A DNA stretch of 64,000 nt, taken from positions 620,001-684,000 of the forward strand of contig NC_088300.1 of assembly GCF_032854445.1 (NCBI RefSeq), in the 5' to 3' direction. The stretch's first letter is position 1; every line of letters begins with the position of its first letter. The notes under the pieces are model-generated. The model had not been told where the DNA came from. It ran no database searches and was given only the letters and a program-made list of their open reading frames with translations. The translations under genes were made by a program, and so were the position numbers. This DNA comes from Liolophura sinensis. Its lineage: Eukaryota > Mollusca > Polyplacophora > Chitonida > Chitonidae. Positions 35,801-46,124 of this stretch are shown in pieces.

Positions 35801-38800
35801 AGTGTTATCGGAGTTCAGCATTGTAATGTGTGGGATATTTCAATTACCAAACTGCTGTGGTTTCCCCAGACTGTCTGGTATACAAGGGAAAAATGATATA
35901 TAAGGGAAAAATGATATATAAGTGAAGAAGTCTTGAGTCATTTTTAGTATTTTTTTTAAATATTTTGCTGTCTGTTTCAGAGCATGATGGAGGATTTTGT
36001 GCTGTCCACAAGAGTATCAGTAGATTATATCCAAATTTCTTATTGTTTTTGTTACTGTTATTTTGATACGCTGTGTTCAGGTGTCTGGTGGTGATGATGT
36101 CAGTGTGATATACCCTGGCTGGACAATGGACAATGAACTGTTATACATCGGTGACCAAACAGAGTGGTGGAATCTGTACCATGTGACCAAGTCAGGTGAC
36201 CACGTCAACCTTCATCCTAAACAGGCCGAGGTCGGTTGTCCTCATTGGATCTTTGGGTTCAACAAATACAGCATCGACCCAACTGGCAGTGGCAATATTC
36301 TAACCTTGTTTGGACGAGTAAGTGGAATGAAAGAGTGGAATAGTTTTGAGAATAGTTCTGTCTGTTACGGATCAGTTTGGTAACACAAGGTCTGAGTGAC
36401 TTCTGACAGCAACAATGTTGTGAAAATGTGATATGATGACAGATAGTGATGACATGACAACTGTTATGATGACTGATCCTGCTGACATGACAACTGTTAT
36501 GACTGATCCTGCTGACATGACAACTGTTATGACTGATCCTGATGACATGAAGACTGTTATGACTGATCCTGATGACATGACAACTGTTATGACTGATCCT
36601 GCTGACATGACAACTGTTATGATATAATTTTACCCCAGTCAGGGTTTTATTCTAACCAATGATGACTAATCATGATGACTGATCATGATGACTAATCGTT
36701 ATGACTGATCATCTTTCAGGACCTTGGTCTGTTAAACTTGAAGACAAAAGAGTACAAGGCGATGCAGACAGGGTTTGGCAGCCACACCCTCATCAACTAC
36801 TCAGGGGACGGGCAATATGCATATTGTATCGCTGACAGCCCTACACAGTTCCCTGTTGTTCTGAGAATCAACCTCAGCAACACTAAGGTAAGGGGAAAAC
36901 TAACAACATCTCCCTAGTTGGTGACTTCAGTTTGATGGACATGGTCTCAACATAGTTACTATTTTTTGGAAATTCAATATATTGGTGTGTTCACTGATGA
37001 TGATGGCAATCATGTTAAGAAACATTGCAAAGAGATTCGTGGTTAATTTTTTATCATGATTTGCCATTGACAGGTGGAGGTCCTGCGAGAGTCCAAGACC
37101 AGCACACTGGACAAGGGTTACTTCAGTATTCCCACAGAGATTAGTTGGACAACGGCTGGCAACAAAATTGCGTACGGTTATTTCTACCTTCCTCAGAACA
37201 AAGACTTCCAGGCACCAGAAGGAACCTTACCTCCCTTGCTGGTGAAAGCTCATGGCGGACCCACAGCAAAGACGTTTAATGGGCTCAACTTAAAAATCCA
37301 GTACTGGACAAGTCGAGGCTTTGCAGTGCTGGATGTCAACTATAGAGGCAGTACTGGCTATGGGAAGACATACAGACATGCGCTTAGAAGGAAGTAAGTC
37401 CGACTTTGTGGATAATTTGTAAATACAAAATATCGCCAAATATTTTGCACCTTTTGAGATCTCTATCTAGCAGCAGAATGCGATTGCCACTGTGACTTTG
37501 TGTCCACTTTACAAAGAGTGCAAAGATAATTATTTATTGGTATGGTAGGCATTCAGTTGCCATGGTAATTTCCTGAATGTACACGCACATAACGTTACTT
37601 AGGGTGATTACCATTATGTGGAAACACCCGTGTCACCAGCCTTGAATGTACACGCACATAACGTTACTTAGGGTGATTACCATTATGTGGAAACACCCGT
37701 GTCACCAGCCTTGAATGTACACGCACATAACGTTACTTAGGGTGATTACCATTATGTGGAAACACCGGTGTCACCAGCCTTGAATGTACACGCACATAAC
37801 GTTACTTAGGGTGATTACCATTATGTGGAAACACCGGTGTCACCAGCCTTGAATGTACACGCACATAACGTTACTTAGGGTGATTACCATTATGTGGAAA
37901 CACCGGTGTCACCAGCCTTGAATGTACACGCACATAACGTTACTTAGGGTGATTACCATTATGTGGAAACACCGGTGTCACCAGCCTTGACTAGCCAATC
38001 ACATGACATTATTCACCGTAATTGTTAACTTATTAGTTTTTCGGTGTTTGCAACACCGTTGTTTCAGCATAGTCATAAATGCCTCTAGCATAAACCTGAA
38101 CATAGTGGTTCCTCAGTTCAGTAAAAGGATCTCTGGAAAGGCACAAGCACAGCTTTTCCCCTTCCTCTTTATGCTTGATAGACTTAGTCTCTTCCTCTGC
38201 CATGCTCTGGGTGTATTTTTGTCCAGCTGTAGTTCCTAACAGGTAGTTGTAAAACCCACAATATATGAATTAGACACTTCCAACAGTTGAGGCTTGGACA
38301 ATTTTTGTTATCTATTTTCCATTTTTATTTTTTTTCTGTTACTTGTATGGGTGCACATCTGTGTACTACTTTCCTCCAACTGTCACCAGTAGAAAGCTGT
38401 CAAACTGAGGCAACTGCCAAACTGAGGCAACTGTCAAACTGAGGCAACTGTCAAACTGAGGCAACTGTCAACTGAGGCAACTGTCAAACTGAGGCAACTG
38501 TCAAACTGAGGCAACTGTCAAACTGAGAAAACTGTCAAAAGCAGAAAACTGTCAAACTGAGAAAACTGTCAAACTGAGAAAACTAGTAGATGCTTCAAAT
38601 ATGTGCACAGCACCAACACGTAGGTTCTAAACTTTCAGCTTGCACACATTTGACATTTTTTGTATATTTACCTTGTGCATGTTATATTTCCCGAGGAATC
38701 TCATTGACACCCAGAGCCCTAGATTTTAAGTCCAGTCCCTCATTTTAATAATGTAAATCTGCAATAGTTGCAACATTGTGCGAGAAGTTCTACAGCTTGT

Positions 38801-41800
38801 GTACACTGTTGTAGCTGGGGCATCTGTGATGTGGAAGACTGCTGCAGTGGTGCGGAGTTTCTGGCCAAGGAGGGGAAAGTGGAAGCTAAGCATTTGTGTA
38901 TTGATGGTGGATCAGCTGGAGGGTATACAACCCTGGCTAGCTTAGCATTCAAAGATGTCTTCAAGGCTGGTGAGTCATGCAGCTTATGTTTGTTAGCTTT
39001 GTTTTCGGGTTGGAAAGACAAGGGATGTCCATTTTGAGGTTGAAGACCATGGACAATATTTTACACTTGCCTTTTTTTCTAAATGTACCACAGATCGAGA
39101 GATAAATGTAGATGCCATATTGTAGTATAAAAAAGAGTGGTGGATGGTGACATCTTACGTTTGTCATTTGACCGATATAGCAGGCATTTTTGTATGTCAC
39201 ATGTGGGAAGTTTATCAGTGACTTACCAGAGGTGGCTGTTCTCCCCTGGCCAGTGCAGTTCCCTCTCCCTCAAACCTAACACCCATTCTTTAAATACTAA
39301 CACCCATTGTTTTAATCATAATACCCATTTTTAAATTCTTGAGTAAACATTCAAATAAATACATTAATATTACTCTCAGTGCTCATTTTGACTGTTAAAA
39401 TGATGAATTTGACGGAGTTTTTCCCGTATAGGTTCTACACATTTTTGAAATAATGAGAAACTTTTTATTTTGGAGGGACGTTCGAAATGTGAGATGGTTT
39501 CAGTACAAGTCTTGTTCGTCTAATATCAAGAAATGGCTCAGTATGACACCGTCTACCTCTGTATCCCATTGTTATCTACAGGAGCCAGTCATTATGGTGT
39601 GGCTGATATTGAAGCCTTAGCAACGGACACCCACAAGTTTGAGAGTCGCTACATGGACTCACTGATTGGACCATACGATGAGGAGCATAAACAGTTGTAC
39701 AAGGACCGCTCGCCGATCAACCATGTCAACAGCCTGAACTGTCCTATGGCATTTTTCCAGGGTGATGAAGACAAGGTGAGTACCCTGGGCTCCACTTCTT
39801 GTTGGGTGGAGTTATTGTGTAACAGTATTGTTACTTAGCAACCATAGCAACCAGTACTGCAGAGATTGTGTCCTGTGCATCTGTGAGGAGAGGGGAACAG
39901 AATTGGTCACCAGATGAGGGCGTGTACATGGTCTGTGACTGGGAGGGGTGTCGGGGTCGGGTGTTTTGGGTGGGGCATCATGTGTTGGACATCACATGTG
40001 GTGTCTCGGCTGGGACATCAGGCCTGGTGTGTTGGGTGGTACATCAGGCCTGGTGTGTTGGGTGGTACATCAGGCCTGGTGTATTGGGTGGGACAGCAGA
40101 TTTGGTGTCATGGATGGGGCATTGGGTCTGGTGTTTTGGGTGGGGTATAGGCCTGGTGTCTTGGGTGGGACAGCAGATTTGGTGTCATGGATGGGGCATT
40201 GGGTCTGGTGTTTTGGGTGGGGTATCAGGCCTGGTGTCTTGGGTGAGGCAGCAGGTGTGGTGTCTTGGGTGGGGCATTGAGTGGTGTTTTGGGTGGGACA
40301 TCAGGTCTGGTGTCTTGTGTAAGATATCAGGTCTGATGTCTTGGGTGGGACATTAGGCTTGGTGTCTTGGGTGGGACATTAGGCCTGGTGTGTAATGTGG
40401 GAAATTGGTTCAGGTGTCTTGGGACATGACTGAGATATGACTGAAAGAGTGTGTTAAGTGACATTAAGCCCATCAAGCAAGCATATCCATTTAAATGTAG
40501 TAACAGTGTGTAAACTGCTCTGTTTAGATTGTGCCGCCCAACCAAGCAGAGATGATGTACAATGCTGTCAAAGCCAAAAAACTACCCACAGTATATGTGC
40601 TGTTTAAAGGTAAGGCAAGATCACAAGTCTGTTAGTAGTCAGTGTGGAACACACATTTTTACAAAGTATGTGGACAATCTGTAGAGCAGTATCAAACCCA
40701 GAAAGTCATTCTGAAGGTGTGGGTGATACTCAGGAACACTTACAATAAGGAAAGGGCTTTGAGGTTGACTCCACAAATCAAAACTTCATATTTTCGTAGT
40801 GTTGACTGAAATGAATAAGAATAAATGTTATTTTTTCTTTTTGTTTCAACTGGATGATGTCCAAATATTAATTAATGAGTGTCCAGCATAACTTTGTAAC
40901 ATGGCAAACTGATCATGACTTCCTGTCAGAGACTAATTTGTCAGTACAGAAATTCCAATCTGACCAATAGATATGGACGTGCTATAAACAGTTATCAGGT
41001 TTGTGCTACATTCTGCATGCATCTGCTATAGACAGTAATCTGGTTTGTGCTACATGCTATAGACAGTAATTTGGTTTGTACTACGTGCTATAGACAGTAA
41101 TCTGGTTTATGCTATGTGCTATTGACAGTAATCTGGTTTGTGCTACGTGTTATTGACAGTAATCTGGGTTTGTACTACATGCTATAGACAGTAATCTGGT
41201 TTGTGCTACGTGCTATTGACAGTAATCTGGTTTGTACTACATGCTATAGACAGTAATCTGGTTTGTACTACGTGCTATAGACAGTAATTTGGTTTATGCT
41301 ACATGCTATAGACAGTAATCTGGTTTGTGCTTTTAATTTCCAGGTGAACAACATGGCTTCCGTAAAAGTGAAAACATTCAGAAGGCCTTGGACGGGGAGT
41401 TCTACTTTTTCTCTCGAATCTTTGGATTTGAACCAGCTGACAAAGGAATTGAAGTAAGTTAACATACTGACAGGAAATATGGTGTGTTCACATTTCATAT
41501 CAGATATGTACAGCTGGTACATGTGGTGTGTTGAATGGCCCTCTGTGATATATTGCCACCAAGCATACATGTGGTGTGTTGAATGGCCCTCTGTGATGTT
41601 CCCACCAGGCATACATGTACAGCTGGTAAATGTGGCATGTTGAATGGCCCTCTGTGATATATTCTCACCAAGCATACAGGTACAGCTGGTAAATGTGGCA
41701 TGTTGAATGGCCCTCTGTGATATATTACCACCAAGCATACATGTACAGCTGGTAAATGTGGCTTGTTGGAGTGGCCCTCTGTGATATATTCTCACCAAGC

Positions 41801-42950
41801 ATACATGTACAGCTGGTAAATGTGGCATGTTGAATGGCCCTCTGTGATATATTCTCACCAAGCATACATGTACAGCTGGTAAATGTGGCATGTTGAATGG
41901 CCCTCTGTGATATATTCTCACTAAGCATACATGTACAGCTGGTAAATGTGGCATGTTGAATGGCCCTCTGTGATATATTCTCACCAAGCCTACATGTGCA
42001 GCTGGTAAATGTGGCATGTTGAATGGCCCTCTATGATATATTCTCACTAAGCATACATGTACAGCTGGTAAATGTGGCTTGTTGGAGTGGCCCTCTGTGA
42101 TATATTCTCACCAAGCCTACATGTACAGCTGGTAAATGTGGCATGTTGAATGGCCCTCTATGATATATTCTCACTAAGCATACATGTACAGCTGGTAAAT
42201 GTGGCATGTTGAATGGCCCTCTATGATATATTCTCACTAAGCATACATGTACAGCTGGTAAATGTGGCTTGTTGGAGTGGCCCTCTGTGATATATTCTCA
42301 CCAAGCCTACATGTACAGCTGGTAAATGTGGCATGTTGAATGGCCCTCTATGATATATTCTCACTAAGCATACATGTACAGCTGGTAAATGTGGCATGTT
42401 GAATGGCCCTCTATGATATATTCTCACCAAGCCTACATGTACAGCTGGTAAATGTGGCATGTTGAATGGCCCTCTGTGATATATTCTCACTAAGCATACC
42501 GTTTGTACATGTAATAGCTTGGGTTGTTATTTTAGCCAGGGTTCTACATGTATAATTAACCTAATTCTCCAACTTCCTCACTGCCTCTACAATCAATATT
42601 TTGAAACATTCACAGAGAACTGTGGTGTGTAGTAAAAATAATTAGCAATTTTTTGAAGCTTGCATCTTTGACACAAATAAATCATTTTAGCATCAGTTTC
42701 ATGATAATTGTAAGCATAAATTCTACTGGAAAAACTGCATTAATGGTTGAAATGGTTGAAGATTTACAGTATGCATTTTAATTCAAAATTCAGAACCCTG
42801 ATTCCCATGAGCCAGACTTCTGGCAGACTTAAAATAACAACAAAATAACGGCTAACACGACTTACACTATGCTCTTGTGAGTCTGCAGGTTTCAGAGTTC
42901 TGGTAATTGTCATTTTGGTCTTTCAGCTGAAGATTGAAAACTTGGACTGA
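23699..42950 (+). CDS. S9 family (prolyl oligopeptidase-like) serine peptidase, complete
   Basis: Cytosolic-type alpha/beta-hydrolase peptidase related to bacterial dipeptidyl aminopeptidase/acylaminoacyl-peptidase proteins (COG1506) and plant homologues. Thirteen exons, all in phase: 23699-23849, 29794-30080, 33251-33367, 33984-34070, 35394-35471, 36081-36317, 36720-36887, 37074-37393, 38815-38969, 39582-39775, 40528-40609, 41344-41453, 42927-42950. The product is about 669 residues. The N-terminal half is the beta-propeller ([19 protein letters not shown]); the C-terminal half is the hydrolase: [15 protein letters not shown], nucleophile GGSAGG (Ser515), GDEDKIVPP (Asp597), GEQHGFR (His629). 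All triad residues are present. An in-frame upstream ATG at 23528 would add 57 residues with a hydrophobic stretch, possibly a targeting signal; 23699 has the better start context (gagATGG). True substrates are not predictable from sequence. Confidence 0.9.
24380..25580. repeat. 51-bp minisatellite, about 24 copies
   Basis: The unit contains tctatcacctgttctggctt and gctgagtaggggcagtacagc. Most units are nearly identical in the right half, which suggests recent expansion. A 303-codon minus-strand frame is a by-product of the period being a multiple of three. Confidence 0.95.
25805..25990 (+). mobile_element. Diverged molluscan-type SINE copy
   Basis: It contains tttatttatgtgattggtgt, gtggccagcattaaggttgg and catccacaggttgctagcc. 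More decayed than the copies at 12.6 and 16.2 kb. In intron 1 of the S9 gene. Confidence 0.65.
25991..26955. other. S9 intron 1, unique sequence
   Basis: No exon, RNA gene or repeat recognised. Confidence 0.45.
26960..28215. repeat. 27-bp minisatellite, about 46 copies
   Basis: The unit is of the form gtcagttgagtaaggtttta plus tgtttgg. Each copy carries gagtaagg or gggtaagg, close to a 5' splice consensus on the transcribed strand. The 436-codon minus-strand frame is an artefact of the 27-base period. Confidence 0.95.
28680..29110. repeat. Second block of the 27-bp minisatellite, about 16 copies
   Basis: Same unit as the array at 26.96-28.2 kb. Between the blocks, isolated units survive near 28360 and 28500 within related non-array sequence, so an older, longer array was broken up or a unit-bearing segment was duplicated. 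Confidence 0.92.
29794..30080 (+). CDS. S9 peptidase exon 2
   Basis: This 287-base exon encodes [14 protein letters not shown] through [14 protein letters not shown] to [11 protein letters not shown], propeller blades with the strongly conserved HEYGGG motif. The acceptor is acttttcag and the donor is GTGAGA. Confidence 0.9.
30530..31235. repeat. 51-bp minisatellite, about 14 copies
   Basis: The unit contains tatgtctttgctagagcata and tgctatagtggtagaacatt. S9 intron 2. Confidence 0.93.
31740..32160. repeat. About 26-bp minisatellite, about 16 copies
   Basis: The unit contains gtaattattactgtacatgt followed by atgtat or acgtag. Very AT-rich. S9 intron 2. Confidence 0.93.
32310..33145. repeat. 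51/57-bp minisatellite with higher-order pattern
   Basis: The unit contains ttctagtgtcattgaatcga. The longer form carries an extra agttgat. Long and short forms alternate in a recurring multi-unit order. It ends about 100 bases before S9 exon 3. Confidence 0.93.
33251..33367 (+). CDS. S9 peptidase exon 3
   Basis: The exon has 39 codons in phase 0. It encodes [12 protein letters not shown] and [12 protein letters not shown], a propeller blade. The acceptor is ttatcag and the donor is GTAAGG. Confidence 0.88.
33368..33983. other. S9 intron 3, unique sequence
   Basis: A short duplication (taccctaatactatcctaat) near 33450; otherwise nothing recognised. Confidence 0.5.
33984..34070 (+). CDS. S9 peptidase exon 4
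   Basis: The exon has 29 codons in phase 0. [21 protein letters not shown] ending in WDHPNM is typical of this family. The next exon should begin PWD, as exon 5 and its upstream partial copies do. Confidence 0.9.
34380..35030. repeat. Pyrimidine-rich CTGT/TATGTCTACTTGT tract
   Basis: Degenerate repeat of tatgtctacttgtctgtctg forms. The plus strand is almost purine-poor, so all three frames are open for 160-220 codons without being coding. S9 intron 4. Confidence 0.92.
35078..35393 (+). repeat. Four tandem copies of S9 exon 5 acceptor plus first 36 exon bases
   Basis: Exon-like blocks begin at 35088, 35165, 35240 and 35317, spaced 75-77 bases. Each follows a pyrimidine tract and AG, and each encodes a PWDS-x-VW-type 12-codon start ([48 protein letters not shown]). 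After gacttg they run into tatgtctgtatg instead of the rest of the exon. Confidence 0.92.
35394..35471 (+). CDS. S9 peptidase exon 5
   Basis: The exon has 26 codons in phase 0: [16 protein letters not shown] to KGSAQK. The first 36 bases and the preceding splice acceptor are repeated four times just upstream, but only this copy continues to a GTAACC donor in the right phase. Confidence 0.88.
35600..35830. repeat. 38-bp minisatellite, about 6 copies
   Basis: The unit contains gatgaatgatgcagtgttat and cggtgttca. S9 intron 5. Confidence 0.92.
36081..36317 (+). CDS. S9 peptidase exon 6
   Basis: The exon has 79 codons in phase 0, including [16 protein letters not shown], the conserved blade with TxWWNLY. 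Confidence 0.9.
36430..36720. repeat. 30-bp minisatellite plus related gatgact run
   Basis: The unit contains gctgacatgacaactgttat, six clear copies, then degenerate catgatgact copies up to the acceptor of exon 7. Confidence 0.92.
36720..36887 (+). CDS. S9 peptidase exon 7
   Basis: The exon has 56 codons in phase 0, from [12 protein letters not shown] to RINLSNTK, the last propeller part. It starts directly after ctttcag at the end of a 30-bp array region. Confidence 0.88.
37074..37393 (+). CDS. S9 peptidase exon 8, start of hydrolase domain
   Basis: This 320-base exon holds [20 protein letters not shown] (oxyanion-side HGGPT) and [11 protein letters not shown]. It ends in phase 2 with donor GTAAGT. 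Confidence 0.92.
37575..37990. repeat. 69-bp minisatellite, 6 copies, nearly identical
   Basis: The unit contains gtacacgcacataacgttac and accattatgtggaaacac. The only clear differences are cccgtg versus ccggtg, with the two forms in separate blocks. S9 intron 8. Confidence 0.95.
38395..38590. repeat. 17-bp minisatellite, about 11 copies
   Basis: The unit is aactgaggcaactgtca, shifting to aactgagaaaactgtca in the last copies. S9 intron 8. Confidence 0.94.
38815..38969 (+). CDS. S9 peptidase exon 9, catalytic serine
   Basis: The exon encodes [10 protein letters not shown], then [15 protein letters not shown]. The central Ser of GGSAGG (residue 515) is the nucleophile. Phase 2 in, phase 1 out. 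Confidence 0.92.
39582..39775 (+). CDS. S9 peptidase exon 10, catalytic aspartate
   Basis: The exon encodes [32 protein letters not shown] and AFFQGDEDK. The last Asp (residue 597) is the triad acid. Donor GTGAGT. Confidence 0.92.
39955..40430. repeat. G/T-rich minisatellite, about 25-bp units
   Basis: The unit contains ggtgtcttgggtgggacatc, with a duplicated longer block around 40080-40230. S9 intron 10. Confidence 0.9.
40528..40609 (+). CDS. S9 peptidase exon 11
   Basis: The exon encodes [18 protein letters not shown] and YVLFK, the segment between the triad Asp and His. It ends in phase 1 with donor GTAAGG. Confidence 0.9.
40985..41332. repeat. About 31-bp minisatellite, about 11 copies
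   Basis: The unit contains gctatagacagtaatctggt. It ends 11 bases before S9 exon 12, so the last unit forms part of its acceptor region. Confidence 0.92.
41344..41453 (+). CDS. S9 peptidase exon 12, catalytic histidine
   Basis: The exon encodes [20 protein letters not shown] and [12 protein letters not shown]. His629 of EQHGF completes the triad. Donor GTAAGT. Confidence 0.92.
41500..42500. repeat. 63-bp minisatellite, about 16 copies
   Basis: The unit contains tggtaaatgtggcatgttga and atggccctctgtgatatatt. Multi-unit blocks recur. In the last intron of the S9 gene. Confidence 0.95.
42927..42950 (+). CDS. S9 peptidase exon 13, terminal
   Basis: A 24-base last exon, LKIENLD plus stop, follows the acceptor tctttcag in the right phase. 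It is too short to see as an open frame. The family's C-terminal helix normally ends at about this point. Confidence 0.75.
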   Translation: MKIENLD

Positions 42951-43137
42951 AGATTCCAGTGGTTACCCCAGTGTGTCCATCATTGAGTTCATCCAATATA
43001 AGTTCTGTTTTCCGATCATGCATGATTTAGTAACACTGTTTTATTATCCTGTTTTTCATTTAAAATTTCTAGTGTTCTGGAATATGTTACAACGGTCTTG
43101 TAATGTTCTTAAAGTTGAAATTATGACTCCTTAAAAA

Positions 43138-43143
43138 AATAAA
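43138..43143 (+). terminator. Possible poly(A) signal of the S9 gene, proximal
   Basis: AATAAA about 190 bases after the stop codon, within an A-rich run. Low specificity. Confidence 0.35.
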
Positions 43144-43522
43144 AAAGGCAGTTACTGATGTACATCTTGGTATTGTTGGTATGTCACCATGTTACTGCAG
43201 GTTTTAAACACCTGGTTAATACAGGAATTATAACACCAGCTATGTTTTGTGTTTGTCCTTTCTTTTTATGGTTTTTTTTCCTCATTAGTTTCAGATTTGC
43301 GCATGAATTGCAAACTGTTAAACAAAACCTGACACATCAAATGCCACTTTGACTGGCTTTGCTTGCACATCTCAGTATTTGTTTTGTGCCTCACAGAAGC
43401 ACCCTGGTCAAGACATCAGATGGGACACTTATCCCAACCCACACTATGCCTGCACTAAGTGGGTTCATTCAGACTGGCCCTCACTTGCAGTACTGTTGTC
43501 CTACACAACAAACCAACCTCAC

Positions 43523-43528
43523 AATAAA
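43523..43528 (+). terminator. Candidate poly(A) signal of the S9 gene, distal
   Basis: AATAAA in unique sequence about 570 bases after the S9 stop codon, followed within 30 bases by a T-rich stretch. Confidence 0.45.
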
Positions 43529-43551
43529 AGTGATCATCAGTATCAGTAAAC

Positions 43552-43557
43552 TTTATT
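43552..43557 (-). terminator. Candidate poly(A) signal of XPO1
   Basis: TTTATT on the plus strand, so AATAAA in the XPO1 sense. It would give a 3' UTR of about 2.4 kb. Only 24 bases from the S9 candidate on the other strand. Confidence 0.4.
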
Positions 43558-43559
43558 CA

Positions 43560-45977
43560 ATCCACTGGTTTGTACCGTGTTATAACACACAATGCAATTT
43601 GATGATTTCAAGTAGACAGTGGTGCAGAAATGCTCCTTAAAAACAAGTTTCAGCTTGCCTGTTCATATGGGCACAAAGAAGTTTTTTGGTGTGGCTTCAG
43701 AGGTAAGTCAAGACTGTTGCATTTCTGTCTATCCCACATACAGCTGTTTATACATCAGGCAATCAACCATCTACACCTACAGTCAGCATGTGCACCCATT
43801 ATTGGGAAGTCAACGACTTGGGAATAGCACAGACTTCCAAATTACTGTTCCGCCTTTTCTCATTTTATTCTGTATTTTCAGTCTGTGCTGTATATATCAT
43901 ACCATAAATATCATGTCCTCAAAGACAACCTGGACTGGGGGTGGGGGGGCTGGGGTGGAATTCCTCTACAAAAATACGAAGATGATATAGATCATGAGAC
44001 TGAAACAAAGTAACTAAATCCTAACAACTCCTGTACCAGAAAATTTGGTGAATTAGTGCCATAAATGATAGAGGACATACAAACATGAAGGTACACATAG
44101 GATATTACAACATGTAATTAACAGCCGAGTGGAGGAAGAAAACATGACAGTTCAGATCTGTCCCAATCATCTACACGATGCCTCGAGCGAACAGTTTGTG
44201 AAAAATTGAAAAATGATAGAAAAAAACATGGACTGATACAATAATACTTCTTAGGAAAATGAGTATGGTATATTCACTCCATGATGTTTTTTTCCTCTCT
44301 GAAATATTAAACTTTACTCTTTTGATTGCGTAGCATACTTTACTAATCTTTAACTGCTTACAATTTTCCAGTATTCTTACTGTAAATGGAGCGCATCAAA
44401 CAGGCAAGCTCTGGCACTCAATTAACATTATGGCTGTCAACACAATCAAGTTAACGTTATGGCTGTCGGCACATTCCAGTCAACGTTATGGCTGTCGGCA
44501 CATTCCAGTTAACGTTAATGTTATGGCTGTCGGCCCATTCCAGTCAACGTTATGGCTGTCGGCCCATTCCAGTCAACGTTATGGCTGTCGGCACATTCCA
44601 GTTAACGTTATGGCTGTCAGCACATTCCAGTTAACCTTAACGTTATGGCTGTCAGCCCATTCCAGTTAACGTTATGGCCGTCAGCCCATTCCAGTCAACG
44701 TTATGGCTGTCGGCACATTCCAGTTAACCTTAACGTTATGGCTGTCAGCCCATTCCAGTTAACGTTATGGCTGTCAGCCCATTCCAGTTAACGTTATGGC
44801 TGTCAGCATATTCCAGTTAACGTTATGGCTGTCAGCCCATTCCAGTTAACGTTATGGCTGTCAGCATATTCCAGTTAACCTTAACGTTATGGCTGTCAGC
44901 CCATTCCAGTTAACGTTATGGCTGTCAGCATATTCCAGTTAACGTTATGGCTGTCAGCATATTCCAGTTAACGTTATGGCTGTCAGCACATTCCAGTCAG
45001 GCTATATCGACCTGGCACAATAACAATGATTCAGGACAACAGGTGGTGCACCAAACCTGGTTACCTGACACAAGACCTACATGCATACCTTTAGAGCTTT
45101 ACATTAGCCCTGTCACTCACAGACCACAGAATATATATCTATATATATATATATATGTATGTATGTATGTACAGCTATGACATCTCCACTGTCATGGTCT
45201 CACCACAGTACAACATACCCAGGTAGGGAAAAAAAAACAGTATACATTCTACACAGCTCCACCCTTCCTCACCATGACAAAAAAATAAATAGAATCCAGC
45301 CGGAGCAGCATGAAGTAATGATAGAACAAGTCAAGTGATGATCAGGGAATTAGCCATATACTACAGCGAGGGGAAACTGGGCATGAGAATTGAGATGCTC
45401 GCTCTAGCCAAGGGACTAATGAAAAGAATGGTTCATTTAAACACCTAGACAACATGCTGTTAACCAAGAAAACCTGTTCAAATTCATGTAACCAATATAC
45501 TCTATATAAAATATGGTATGTACAGTATTGCAGCCAACATTTTGTACATAGCCTCTATGTGCCACCTGATTGGTATCATGTAAGTCATCACAAGTCCACT
45601 CAGCTACTGAGGACTCAATCGTGACATGATGGGTAAGGTTTTGACTTATATTAATGCTTTGTGAGCTGAAAATGGGCCCATTGTACACCTAACACACAGC
45701 TGAAAATCTAAGAGAATAGAAAACCATGAAGTACCACAAACACACCACATGCTCCCCCAATACCGATAGCTGGTCTATATACATCATGAAGAAATGACAC
45801 AAAACTATTTCCAAAAGGTATTTACAATACAAAGACTACAAGTCTTCACTTTCACATGTTTTAGTTCGATTTCGATGTAATACGGTGGTGATATATCAGG
45901 TTGTGTCCAGTCAACCTTTACAAAATAACTCCCACTACAGCTCTCTGTCTGTTGAGTTGTCTCCCCTGGTTGGAGTC
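43560..45977 (-). other. Probable 3' UTR or flank of XPO1
   Basis: No coding exon recognised on either strand. It holds the 29-bp array and a short TA/TATG microsatellite near 45130-45170. Confidence 0.4.
44435..45000. repeat. 29-bp minisatellite, about 20 copies, AACGTT-rich
   Basis: The unit contains ccagttaacgttatggctgt. Each copy has one palindromic AACGTT, and several GTTAACGTTAT or aaccttaacgtt forms. Located 3' of the XPO1 stop codon. Confidence 0.95.
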
Positions 45978-46124
45978 TCAGTCCTGCATCTCCTCAGGTA
46001 TCTCATGAGGGCCGAGGATACCAGGAACAGACATTTGGATCTTCCTCTTCTCATCCTGGGCCTGTTTAATCACATTCTCTCTCTCCTCCAGGAACAAGTC
46101 ACTGTTGTCCTCGCCCGCAAACTC
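45978..46124 (-). CDS. XPO1: XPO1 last coding exon
   Basis: The exon has 48 codons and a [38 protein letters not shown]. This is the regulatory C-terminal helix and acidic tail, of normal length. Confidence 0.93.
   Translation of the reverse strand, partial: EFAGEDNSDLFLEERENVIKQAQDEKRKIQMSVPGILGPHEIPEEMQD

Noticed and set aside
41268..42490. Minus-strand frames of repeated [16 protein letters not shown] units
   Set aside because: A 63-bp array in the last S9 intron; frame openness follows from the period.
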